Assembly: GCA_019155185.1 (NCBI GenBank)
Contig: CM032808.1
Span: 7,058,716-7,122,715 of the forward strand
Source: Beaufortia kweichowensis
Taxonomy: Eukaryota > Chordata > Actinopteri > Cypriniformes > Gastromyzontidae
Direction of reading: 5' to 3'
Length of the DNA: 64,000 nt
This document shows, piece after piece, positions 12,101 through 23,000 of this stretch (the first letter of the stretch is position 1; each line of letters starts with the position of its first letter). The translations under genes were made by a program, and so were the position numbers. The notes beneath the pieces were generated by a model. The model worked only from the letters and a program-made list of their open reading frames with translations. It was not told where the DNA came from and searched no databases.

Positions 12101-15100
12101 TGTAACAATAATAGTGTAGCAGCTGGACAAATGTAAGCACAGATAAAACAGTAAGTTTGATATACTGTGCGATATTTGTTAGATATAAAAATAGCCTTGT
12201 CCACGTAGGCATCCTGTCCAACGTGATAACAGTTGGAAAGCCGACTTTGCTATGCACCAGCCTGCAGCACATGTACAGCGCGAGCTTTTCGTTCGCTGGT
12301 AAAAGTGTAGCGGATGAACTACACACCGCAATTACTCTTAATTGTATTTACGAGAGGAGCTGGAAACTGTAATTATTGTGATTAGAGAAGTGTGAAGACT
12401 TGCCCTCAAATCTCATCCTGTGAAGTATATGTGTTAATAAACTGTTTTATTACCTTGTTTAAATTTCTACCCTTGCATGTGTTTGAATGGCAATTTTATT
12501 GCCAAAACCATTGTTTGTTTGGGATTTACGTTTTTTACTGATCTGAAACAAACTGAAAGTGTGAGCAAGAGTTGCATGAGACTGACTGTTAAATGTTGAT
12601 TGTTTTAGAGATGATTTCAACATTAAGGTTTTACAAGCTTTTGTGGAGCTTCATGAGTTTGCTGATCTCAACCTGGTTCAAGCTTTAAGGTAAGACACGT
12701 GGTTTCATTCACCAACAGTATAAACATTATAACTTTGGTATATCAAAACACTGATTTATAGTCTTGGGATGAACACAGCTTTGCATTTTTAGCCAAACTA
12801 TAGCCCTTATATAATAAAAATATTTTGTTAGTTCTACTATAATTTAATTATAAATATGATTTTCGCTTCGTCCCGGCAGGCAGTTTTTATGGAGTTTCAG
12901 ACTTCCGGGTGAAGCACAGAAGATTGATCGAATGATGGAGGCTTTTGCTTCTCGATATTGCCAATGTAACCCCGGCGTCTTTCAGTCCACAGGTGAGTCA
13001 GTGAACCACAGTTTTGCCCCAAAACATCCAAATTTTTATTAAAATTGTCATTAGAATTGTATCATTTGCATGGTGGTCTCAATGTATGTCTCAATCTGCA
13101 TCGTTATGCACTATTCTATTTTACTTCATAGTAAGAAAATACTTTCAAAAAGTGCTATAAATGTTTTTTGTTGTTGTAGCAATACCATATTTGTTTCTAC
13201 CTTTTAGGTGTTTGCAACCTCAAACGTTTTTTACAGTTTGTAGAACCCTTTTCACTGCAAATAATCTTTTGTTCAACAAATAACCTTTATTTTTAAGAGT
13301 GTGAGTAATGTGAGAGATGTAGAAATGATCCACATTAATTTAATCTGACAAGATTAGGTGTGATTCAGAGGGGGCGGGGCTAACACATTGCGTGCACTTA
13401 AATCAAATCATATGCTTTCATAGAGTTATAAACAGTTAAGAGCTCCAATGGGAATGGCACTACCCTTCTAAAATATATACACTAGAAGGCTGAGTGCATA
13501 CTATTTAAGTGCATAGTGTGTACTAGTATATAATGTATAATTTTATGGGACGCAACTTTATTCTTCTCTCTGTAAGGCGAGGTTAAATTACATAACATTC
13601 TCTGTCTCTTTGGAGAATCTGGCTCACTGAACATAGATCTTTATAACTGCAGGATCAAATAGTGCAGATGTTGGCATATAAATGGTTAAATAGTGTATAA
13701 AATGCAACAGAGTGGAAATGGATGGAAGAAACTGCACTAAAGTGAGGCACAGGGGAGTTATAATGTGTGCAAATGCCTGAAATATTAATATTTCCAATAA
13801 AAGTTCCTTCTACAAAGATACAGCTACAAGCTGTCAAATTAAAAGGTGGCCTGTGTGTTGCATCATACCAAAATCTAGCAGCCAACTAAGGAAATATTAA
13901 ACTGAGAAAACCCACTTGCATGGTTTTAATATCGTCATGTACTCCACTGCTTTTCTATGCTGTATGGCCTAATAAACATAACTGATCCCGGTTTCTTCTT
14001 TTGACAGACACATGTTACGTTCTCTCATTCTCTGTCATCATGCTCAACACCAGCCTACACAACCCTAACGTCAGAGACAAACCCTCAGTGGAAAGGTTCA
14101 TCTTAATGAACCGAGGCATCAATGAGGGTGGAGATCTGCCTGAGGAGCTGCTTAGAGTCAGTATCTGCTTTACACTGCGCTAGTTTCATACAAATACACT
14201 TATGTAACGATATAACATTTACATAATTATTCTATATGTTCCCACAGAATTTATATGAGAGCATTAAAAATGAGCCCTTTAAAATTCCTGAAGATGATGG
14301 GAATGATCTAACTCATACGTTCTTCAATCCAGACAGAGAGGGATGGCTGTTAAAACTAGGTTTGTTTCATGTTTATTTGTCTGTTATCGGTGTATCCGTT
14401 CTTTCTTTTCTAAAGAGCTTCAAGCATTTTCTCATAGCATAAATATCTTCTAATGAGGATCCCAAACGATCATTTTAGATAATGTTGTTTTTGGCAAATC
14501 ATTACAGCGTTTACTTAAGCTGGATTTATGAGTAATGTGATTCTTTAATGTCTAGTCATTTAATAACTATTATTAAAATGTTAATTGTGTGAATCAGAAA
14601 CTTCACTTACTTAATAACTGTGATATCAACATGATAATTAATATTGTGATAATTCTACAGTATATACTGTATGTAGTTAAATATTATAAATAATTCAACA
14701 AAATAAACTAAAATAAAGACGTATTTGACTGATGTTGCATTTGATTTATTTAAAAAACATTTCTATTGCGATAATATTGTTATCGTGAATTCTTTTGATC
14801 ACGATAATCATGTAGTGAAAATCGGATGACATCCCTAACTCAGTTTAATCAACAACCTGTAATTTAACTTGCAGGGGGACGAGTGAAGACCTGGAAGAGG
14901 AGATGGTTCATTTTGACAGACAATTGTCTATATTACTTTGAATATACAACAGTAAGTAATACTGTTTGGATATGATTCATATTGGGAATGAACAAACCTA
15001 AGATTTGAATGGGAATAGGAAATGTTTTAATATGAGAGAGTCAGTAAGATATGAGTGAAAATAACAGAGATCAGATGAAGCAAACATCTCAAAATTGAGA

Positions 15101-17268
15101 CCAAACAAGCACAGAAAACTGAATGTGTCAGTGCTCAGAACACAATCACAGAGGCGAACGCTTCCCCGCTGTTTCATCTCATCAGCAAAGTGGAAGGAAA
15201 TAATGCTTTTTGTGGTTGTGTTCCACATTTAGATCGAGAGACAGACAGCAGTTGCTTAATGTGACATTTTTGACATGTGCAGAAACATATTTAAAAGATT
15301 AAATCCTCAGACTAATTGCTTATATAATAACTAATAAACAGAGTTTGAATGGGGATTAAGGAATCACATGTGTATTCACAGGACAAAGAGCCTCGAGGGA
15401 TCATTCCTTTGGAAAATCTCAGTATAAGAGAGGTCGAGGAACCAAGGAAACCTGTAAGTTCCTCTTGAAACTTGAGATGTACCATAAATAATGGTACGAT
15501 TGCAAAATTTTAAACTAAGTTTCAATAAGCTGTTCGTGTGTAACGTTGAGTACAAAGAAGCAAATTGGCTGTGACCTCAACAACTGAAGACAGATAGGTA
15601 ATTGTATTTACAATCTGGCAGATGCCTTTATGCAGTTAGACATCCATTTGTTTATTGCTTTTTCTGTTCCCTGGGAATTTAACCTATGACCTTGGCTTTG
15701 CTAAAGTTACGAGTTACAGGACGGTTCTTTGGTCTGTATTTCGCAAGTATATACTGATGTAAATGAAAGTGTTTACATATTTACATAGCCGCAGATGGAT
15801 TGATTTGCCGTTTTGAGCGTTGTCATCGAAATGAATTATTGTCAGTAATTGTGTGTCAAGTACTGTAATTCTTATAGATTAAGTCATCTCCTAAAGTTTG
15901 TCATTGGTGAAATAAAGACATAAAAGTGACCATGTCATACTTTGACCTTTCAGAATTGCTTTGAGCTCTACAACCCCAGTCACAAGGGGCAGGTAATAAA
16001 AGCATGCAAGACGGAAGCTGATGGGAAGGTGGTGGAGGGGAATCACGTGGTGTACAGGATTTCAGCGCCCACTCCGGAAGAGAAGGAAGAGTGGATTAAA
16101 TCCATCAAGTAAGGCTTTATCACGTCAGCCTTTATTATTTTCTTCAGTGTGTCAGTTGTAGGTCACACACACACACACACGTTCGCTTAATAAGCAGCAT
16201 TGAATTTACTATCATGAATGAACGCAGCTCTTGTTTCTAGTGTTTTAGACCTTGACTGTGGTGTGTATACATGAAGAGACTTAGGAAATGAGAATGGCTC
16301 TCTCACACTGTAGTGCTGACAAGACTAATGGAGTCTGACTGACCAAGTCTGCTCAAGGTTAAATGGTTTCCTGAGGATAAATCAGCATTTATCGCTGGAG
16401 AAAGAGCGCTTAGTCTTTCATTGTTTGGCCATGACTTTGGTTTTGTTTTCCTGTGTGGCCCTAAACAGATGTCTTTGGTGCACAAATACTGTATTTCTCA
16501 CTAGGTTATTGAAATAGTATTGCCATATCCCATTACTGTAAAAACGTCTTTGCTGCCTTAAAATGTAAAGTCCAGTCAACGTAGCTTTATAAATCATTTA
16601 AACAGTTAAAATTGTTTAACTTAATTTGATGAGTTGAATTAGTTGATGAATTAGTTGAAATAATGTAAAAACTGTTTAAATGACTTATAAAGCCAAGTTG
16701 ACTGGACTTTAAAATTTAAGGCAGCAAAGACTGCCTTTTACAGTTTAGTTTAGCACTATAGAATATTCTTCTGAATTGCACTTTACTACTTCAGGGTCCA
16801 TGACACATTAATTTAAATCACGGATCATTTTAATTCACATGTGGCAGTTGTTAAGTGGACCCTAGTTAAAATCTGTTATAGGCATTATAGGCAACTGTGT
16901 GGGTGTCTAGTTAACACATATCCTTTGACTCAACTGGAATAATGTCAGTCTGTGGTCAGTGAAGACTGTGTTTACATTGCAGAAGCCGCTCAGCATATTT
17001 TACGCAGCTGTCTGGAATGTGGGTCACCCTTACCCTAAATATTGGAATATATATTTTATATCTTTTATATATTAATTAAAATTAAAAATAGTTTTATATT
17101 TTATATATAGTTTTATATACAGTATGAGTGTATATTTTAATAAAAAATGCTTTAGTGAGATTTTATAGTATTTTTCATTGCTATTGTCCTCACAGGGCGA
17201 GCATCAGCAGGGACCCTTTCTATGACATGCTGGCTACCAGAAAGCGAAGAGTGGCTACTAAAAAGTGA
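6179..17268 (+). CDS. cyth3: Cytohesin-3 (GRP1/ARNO3), ARF guanine-nucleotide exchange factor
   Basis: Thirteen coding exons: 6179-6197, 11140-11222, 11325-11389, 11518-11584, 11718-11836, 12609-12689, 12880-12992, 14008-14156, 14248-14359, 14875-14951, 15382-15453, 15954-16108, 17196-17268. All phases join, giving 394 residues (human about 400). Order: N-terminal coiled coil ([20 protein letters not shown]), Sec7 domain in exons 4-9 with [20 protein letters not shown] containing the catalytic Glu, PH domain from exon 9 with [19 protein letters not shown], and a basic tail RKRRVATKK. It activates ARF GTPases at membranes carrying PIP3. The MDED start, the DLSLEER stretch and the RKRR tail fit CYTH3 better than CYTH1, 2 or 4. 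The exon 9/10 join gives Leu-Gly-Gly-Arg, the diglycine PH form. Intron 1 is 4.9 kb and holds SINE debris. Confidence 0.95.
7058..7112 (-). repeat. Fragment of a SINE 3' tail
   Basis: The plus strand reads 'ccttttccaaagcaacttgcagtgcattcaa', which is the reverse complement of the common fish SINE tail 'gcactgtaagttgctttggataaaagg'. Only the tail is visible. It lies in cyth3 intron 1. Confidence 0.45.
7620..7995 (-). pseudogene. Possible degraded retroelement gag-like fragment
   Basis: Two minus-strand reading frames overlap within cyth3 intron 1: 7923-7624, containing [14 protein letters not shown], and 7993-7802. The phrase resembles the 'LxGxALxWA' pattern of Ty3/gypsy-type gag proteins. 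Read together they suggest one frame-shifted remnant. No zinc knuckle, protease or reverse transcriptase is visible, and chance ORFs are a real alternative. Confidence 0.2.
8102..8246 (+). repeat. tRNA-derived SINE copy
   Basis: The sequence 'tggtacagcgtggcactcgc' resembles a tRNA A-box region. It is followed by 'atgggtttgattcgt', which resembles a Pol III B box (GGTTCGANTCC). The copy ends in the typical tail 'actgtaagttgctttggata', then 'cagctgacaaatgtataaa'. This is the usual layout of the tRNA-derived SINEs common in cyprinids. It lies in cyth3 intron 1. Confidence 0.6.
13315..13560. repeat. Probable interspersed repeat remnant
   Basis: Within cyth3 intron 7, a stretch with 'ggctgagtgcatactatttaagtgcatagtgtgtactag' and 'atgggacgcaactt' looks like a cyprinid DNA-element sequence with repeated 'agtgcatact' units. 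The family was not identified and the borders are uncertain. Confidence 0.3.
15598..15724 (-). repeat. tRNA-derived SINE copy, antisense
   Basis: The plus strand shows 'ctggcagatgcctttatgcag' (reverse of a SINE tail), then 'ccctgggaatttaacctatgaccttgg' (reverse of the tRNA-like B-box region), then 'gttacgagttacaggac'. This is the mirror layout of the copy near 8.1 kb, with the 3' tail to the left. It lies in cyth3 intron 11. Confidence 0.6.
16535..16744. mobile_element. MITE with long terminal inverted repeats
   Basis: A 210-bp near-palindrome in cyth3 intron 12. The left arm begins 'actgtaaaaacgtctttgct' and runs through 'aaagtccagtcaacg' to 'catttaaacagtt'. The right arm is its reverse complement with a few differences, ending 'ggcagcaaagactgcctttt acagt'. 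Arms are about 75 bp with an AT-rich centre. No coding capacity, so it is a non-autonomous element. No clear target-site duplication was seen and the superfamily is unassigned. Confidence 0.8.
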
Positions 17269-20076
17269 GAACTGTCTGAATTTGAGACGTATAGCTTGGG
17301 TTCAAGTCTTCATCACTCTTCAAAAGGAAACTCCTGTCAGGTGAACTCTTAGGACGACAATATTTTAATATCATTGTGTCTGTATAGGTGTGTAAAAGGG
17401 ATGTACTTAGAAGGTATTTTCTCTATAGTGAAAAAACAAGGGACTGTGTGGAGTGTACAGTGATGTTGATGGTGCAGTTATTTACTGGATTTGTCTTTGT
17501 CAAAAAAGAACTTTTAAGACTGATTCAACTTGTGAGTAGCGCCCTCCGCTGCATACAGCAGGAACTTCACTGTCACACTAATGTTTGTTTATAATGTACA
17601 TGTATTACAAATGTTCAAGTATAGATATGCAATGCTCACAGTTTATGTCTAGATTCAAGCTCTGCTCATGAAAACATTGTCAAAGATGCATACAGTATAC
17701 TGCTTATGCAATTTTCATATTGTTTTTTAACATTTCAGATTCATTGTGAATGCATCATTAGTTTAAAATGTATTGTTTACCATTTAAATCAGCAGGACTG
17801 GTTCTATTAAATCAAACACATAAAATAATCAGAAAGCTTTTGTATATGCTATTTATTCGGTTTATTTTAAGGACCTTAGAAGTATTATCAAATATACTTT
17901 AAAACTAATATTGTCTCATGTTATTTCTCTTATTATGCTAATATTTTGTGTTTATATTGTCTTTGTTTGATCAACAAAGATAAGATACAAAATATCTACG
18001 TTTGTGAATCTTTTATTTTATTTAAACTGTTGCTAATGTTAAAACATTTGTTGTATTTATGTTTGTAAATCTGTTGTTTTTGATTATTATGATGTGTTTT
18101 TAATAACACACACATACATCACAAAAACCATGGTTGGTTATTTTTTTATAGTTAAAACTTCTATATAGCTAAAAGCGCTCTAGTATAGATTTTATAGAGT
18201 TGATAAGGATCTTTTTGTGGGAACGAATTATTTTTCTTTGTGGATCACTACAAAATTAATGTATATCTTCCATGCATGTTGGTAGGTTACATGTAGTGGG
18301 GACTGGAATTACTGAAGCCTTTTAAACATACAAGACAAAAAATATTTGCAATGCAATGGGTTTCATATTAAATGTTATAATATTAAATGTTACTATAGTG
18401 TTGAGTTGATTGTTTCAAAATGAGTGCGCCAAGAAGCTTTAACATAATAAATGTAATTAATAATTTGTGAATTAATCTGCGGTTTTGGAGATAAAACATG
18501 CTTTTCTTATAATAAAAATGAAGGCTGAACAAAACATTGTTCATACGAAAAAGAAATCTGACAAGTCATTCTTTATATGTAAAAATGAAACCCCACCCTA
18601 TACAAAAGCAAACGCTTCCCATCATCACATACATATTCATTCACTCCAACAAAAAGCTGTAAACACAGTGAGAGAAAATATTACAATTTCAGACATTAAG
18701 GCTGTTTCCTCTCACTCAACATATTGTACACCGTATACATTTACTTTGACATGCTACAGTAAAATGAATGCGCTGTATATAACCATTTTTATGTCTTTTT
18801 TGCTGAAAAAACAAAAACATTGACGTATGTCCACGAGTGGTTTTACAGAAAGTGTCACTAATGAATTCCTGATACAGGACCAAAAAACAACCAACTGATA
18901 GTACAGTTCAACTTAAATTCACAGTATTGTATAACTAAATGTCAACAAAACAAAAAGATGCAATGTACTTGCATTTTAGACAGGTTTGATTTATGAATTT
19001 TAGAAAGGGAGAATATTACAGTGAGATGTGAAAAAGAGGTACAAGAGACAGCGAAGCAAATATCTTATGTCCTCAAGTGTGTCCAGGTTAACTGTGATGT
19101 AAGTGCACATGTAGCAATAGCAAAGTCTGCTCCTTCGAGACAGTTCTCTCAACCGATATGTGAAAATTGTGACATCGTAACTCGAAGCCAAAATATAAGC
19201 AGTCCTTCTCTGCCGATGCAGCATATAAATGTTCTTTTCTTTCCCAGGTCTGAATCCTTAAAGGGAGAGCACGTCTCATCTTCACAAAGTGAGAAAATCC
19301 TGAGTCTATGTCTGAGCAGCAATTCTGATGTTAAGCTCCAGGCTTTTGTTTTAATCGCATATATTAATTTTATATAGAATTTTTTCATGATCAAAGTTCT
19401 TATCTGTACAGTGTACTAAAAAATCCATAGCCTTAAAAAAAAAAAAAGAAAAAAAAGTGACATTTTAAAATTTATTTTGTGGTAAAAATACAGTATGTTC
19501 TAAATGTTAAGCACCATGTCAGGAACTCTGTAAATGTAGATATTGTCTTTCACATGCTTGTATGCGTTGTTTCAGTTTCTTGAAAAAGAAAAGGACAAAG
19601 GTTTATTAGAGTTGAGATTAATTAAATCATTTTATTTTACATATTTCTAACAAGATTTCTTACCTTAGGTATAAGATAGAAATCCTATTCTCTTCAATGA
19701 GAATTTGTGACTTCCTGTGAAAACCAGAGATCAGTCAGAGTTGTTTAACAGTAACAAGTATTTTACATTTTACACAACCAAGGTACAATTTTACATTTGT
19801 GGGGTTTTACAAAGGCCCAGTCAATACACATACATGCTTATTGCTGTATACAAGCTCATAGCTTAAAATAATGTTAAAGAGGACAAACGATGTTTTAAGT
19901 AATACTACAGACTGGTGACTGAAAAACTGAAAGAAGTGCTTCTTTAACACAACTGGCCAAAGTGACTTAACAAGTAGGAACATCGCAGGCAATTTGCCAG
20001 ACAAGAACTACAACATCAGCGCTCTCAGGAAAAATGCAAGATTATTTCATAAATAATGTACTGTAGCTGTGAGAAT
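17269..20076. other. Tail-to-tail interval between cyth3 and usp42
   Basis: This holds the cyth3 3'UTR on the left and the probable usp42 3'UTR on the right. It is AT-rich with no convincing ORF; open frames at 18485-18823 and 19021-19377 look like chance. On the minus strand, two segments with fair splice signals (19722-19668 and about 19582-19507) could be extra 3' exons of usp42. Confidence 0.5.
18446..18451 (+). terminator. Candidate cyth3 polyadenylation signal
   Basis: AATAAA lies 1.18 kb downstream of the cyth3 stop codon on the coding strand. Other AT-rich variants exist nearer the stop, so the 3' end is not fixed. Confidence 0.35.
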
Positions 20077-23000
20077 TTATGAATTAACTTTTTTTGCAAA
20101 ATGTAGATGATATCCTAAAGAAGGTCCACTCACTTCAACATCTGCAGGGATTCTGTGGTAGACACGATCCACATCTCCGTTTCTATGCGAGTGTGGCTTT
20201 GTAGTACTGTGTTTGTGTTTCACATCTTTCTCCAGCCCATTGTGACAGAGGTCAGGTTCACTTCCACTGTAACAGCTCAAGCCATTCGCTGGAAAACACA
20301 CAACACAACATTTTCTTACCATCTCACTCAAACAACTTCTGTGTATTAATACATATGTCCATTTAAATGATGTACCCATGTGTCCATTGAGCTGTTGCTG
20401 GTCCTCCTTACGATGATCCTGTTCGAAATTGTGAAGCGAATCGGAGCTGTGACGACGGCTTTCTCTTTCTCTACTGTTTCTGGATTTAGAATCATGTTCG
20501 TCTCGCCTATAAGTGACATCTTTCCCTGTATGAGGCTTCTCCTCGTCCCACCTCCTCTTCTTTTTCTTTTTCTTCTTCTTCTTATGTCTCTTGGAGCTGC
20601 TGTCCTCATTCATCTCTGATGGGTCCCTCTCTGAATGTCTACATGTGGAATGATCAGTTAAGCTACTAGCAACATTTTACATGTCACACACATACTTAAG
20701 CGACACAATTATGGTCTAAACGTTTACTGTCAGGAACACGCAATACATCTGAGCATGTTAACAATACTGAGGCATCCAATAGCCCAGTTCTGACTCAGTC
20801 TGACTCACTGTTAACCAAAAAAATTGGTTCTTTATATTACAGGTGGCAACTGCAATGCGGTTCCAAAAATATTTACAAGGTGAATGTAGTTCATTACTAT
20901 TCATGCTTACTCAGTATATAAATAACAGCGATTCTTACAGACTTGTTTTTGCCAAATTAGCATTTTTAATGTTTTTAATTTAATGTTTTCAGACATTAAT
21001 TCAATACCTGCTCTGATTGATTTAGCAAAAAAATTATTTGCAATTAACTCATGCAAAAATATAACTTAGTTTTTTTTTTCATTTGAATCAGTTGCTAATT
21101 AATAAGTGAAAAAATAAAATGTATTTTTGCTGTCTGTGTGCAAAAAACAAATATTATAATTACTGACCATTAATAAGTTGTTTTATCAATTAAATTATCC
21201 TCAACAAATAATCAATAATTATCGCATCTGTATTTCCAACATTAACTTCTGTTCTACTATAAACCAAAAATCTCGAATATTTTACAAGCAATTTAAATAA
21301 AGCATTTCCTGACCTGTGTTTATCTTTGTTTCTCTTCTTTTTGGCCTTCTTAGCCCGGCACTCATCAGAACTTTCCTTTGCGTCTGCCGACAGGCTGCGT
21401 TTCCTCTTGTGATGTTCAGGCAGTGGGCTGACAGAACGTGGAGATAAAGGTCTAGCTCTTGAGTTGTTCTCACTAACCGTATCCTTTGTGGTCCTTCCAC
21501 GGTCACAATCTGCTCCGCGATGGCCATTACTGGAAAACTCATCCTTGCTGTGATGTCCAGAAGAACGAGAAGTGTCGTGTCCGCTTGCAAATCTTCTCTC
21601 TCTACTTCGATCCCGTTCCTCCCTGGGTCTTCTTTGAGAATGGTGATGCTCACGATGGTGGTATGTGTACCTGTCCCAGTGTCGATCCCCTTGGCGATCT
21701 CTGTAACAGCTCCCTGCTGGTAGAACGTTCCCTGTTGGGACGATGTTCAAGTCGATGGCTGTGCCCGTAGCGGTTCCTGTTTCTGTCGTCATATTCCCTA
21801 TGGTGTCTGTACCTATCCCTGTCTTTCTGGGTAGAGGAATAGTGTGGCCGATCTACAAGTCTAGTCCGGTCTTCACCTGATTTTCTTCCATCACCAGATC
21901 CGAACTTGTCCAGGTGTGGTGGTTTTGACTCTTTATCTTCACCTTCTGAGCATTTGGCCACCTCCTTTAATCTATGTGGACTTGTGTCACCATCACCATC
22001 ATGGAGGCTATGATTGACCTGAAAGTCTGACATGCCAACCGCTGTATGTGTGGCATGGCTTTGAACCGACTCGACCTTTGAGGCTGCCTGGTCATGAAGG
22101 TCATTGTCCGTTTTAGAGACCAAAGAGGCATTTGACTGCACATGTGTACAAGACTGAGCTAAAGACTCTGAGGGAGGTTTCATTCTTTTGCCTGGGGACG
22201 AGGAACGTTGTTGAAGTTCCGTACTTGGTGATTTGGAGCTGCTGGATTAATGCAAAAAAACAATATTTATTTAATCAGAACACAGAAATGATTTTTTTAC
22301 TACAAAGCATTACAAAACTCACTTTGACTCATTGTGTCCAGGCTTCAAACAGTCCAAACTATTAGATGGATTGGTTGTTTGAGATGAAACATGTGAAGTA
22401 CCTGTAACCTGAAAAAAACAGAAATTTATTTTAGCAATAATATAAAAGAGAAGCACCTGCTTAACTGTACAAGTAATACATATGACAAGAAAGGCCAGAG
22501 AAATCGTTTGTACCTTATCAGTGTGATTAAAACCATTGGCTTTGTGCAGGCCATTTTGAGATTTGTGGGCAGATCCTGAGCCATTTTCCTGCCCGTGCAG
22601 CTCTGGAAAGCCATTGGATCCGTTTGTCTTAGAGGTAAGCTGAGGCAGTGAGCTAGAATTGTGGGCCTGGACATCATCCTTCACCCCATTTCCATTGGTT
22701 ATCTTTGGAGGCTTAGCTGTCCCGTTCTCCAATGCTCCAGCCTCCTGGTCGGATTCCTCTGAGGATTCCTCACCATAAGGAACCAGGAAAGAAGCTCCAG
22801 TGTGAGTTCCGTTGACCTGCTTGGCCAGTGGGAAGCCTGAGGTAGTCATTGAGGTGCTGGAGGATGTAGGCTGAGAAACTGAAGACACGGAGCAACTGGG
22901 ACTCGACTGGGTCTGAGTGGGTTTCGCCGTCTTGCCCTGACCGATAAAAAATGTCAACTTCGGCCTCTTGGAAGAGTCAGGAATTCCCATGGGTCGAACA

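Noticed and set aside
18485..18823. Plus-strand ORF of 112 residues
   Set aside because: Composition follows AT-rich 3'UTR sequence; no motif, no splice context, and it lies between two convergent genes.
19021..19377. Plus-strand ORF of 118 residues, with overlapping minus-strand ORFs
   Set aside because: Open on several frames at once, which is typical of chance, and in the expected usp42 3'UTR.
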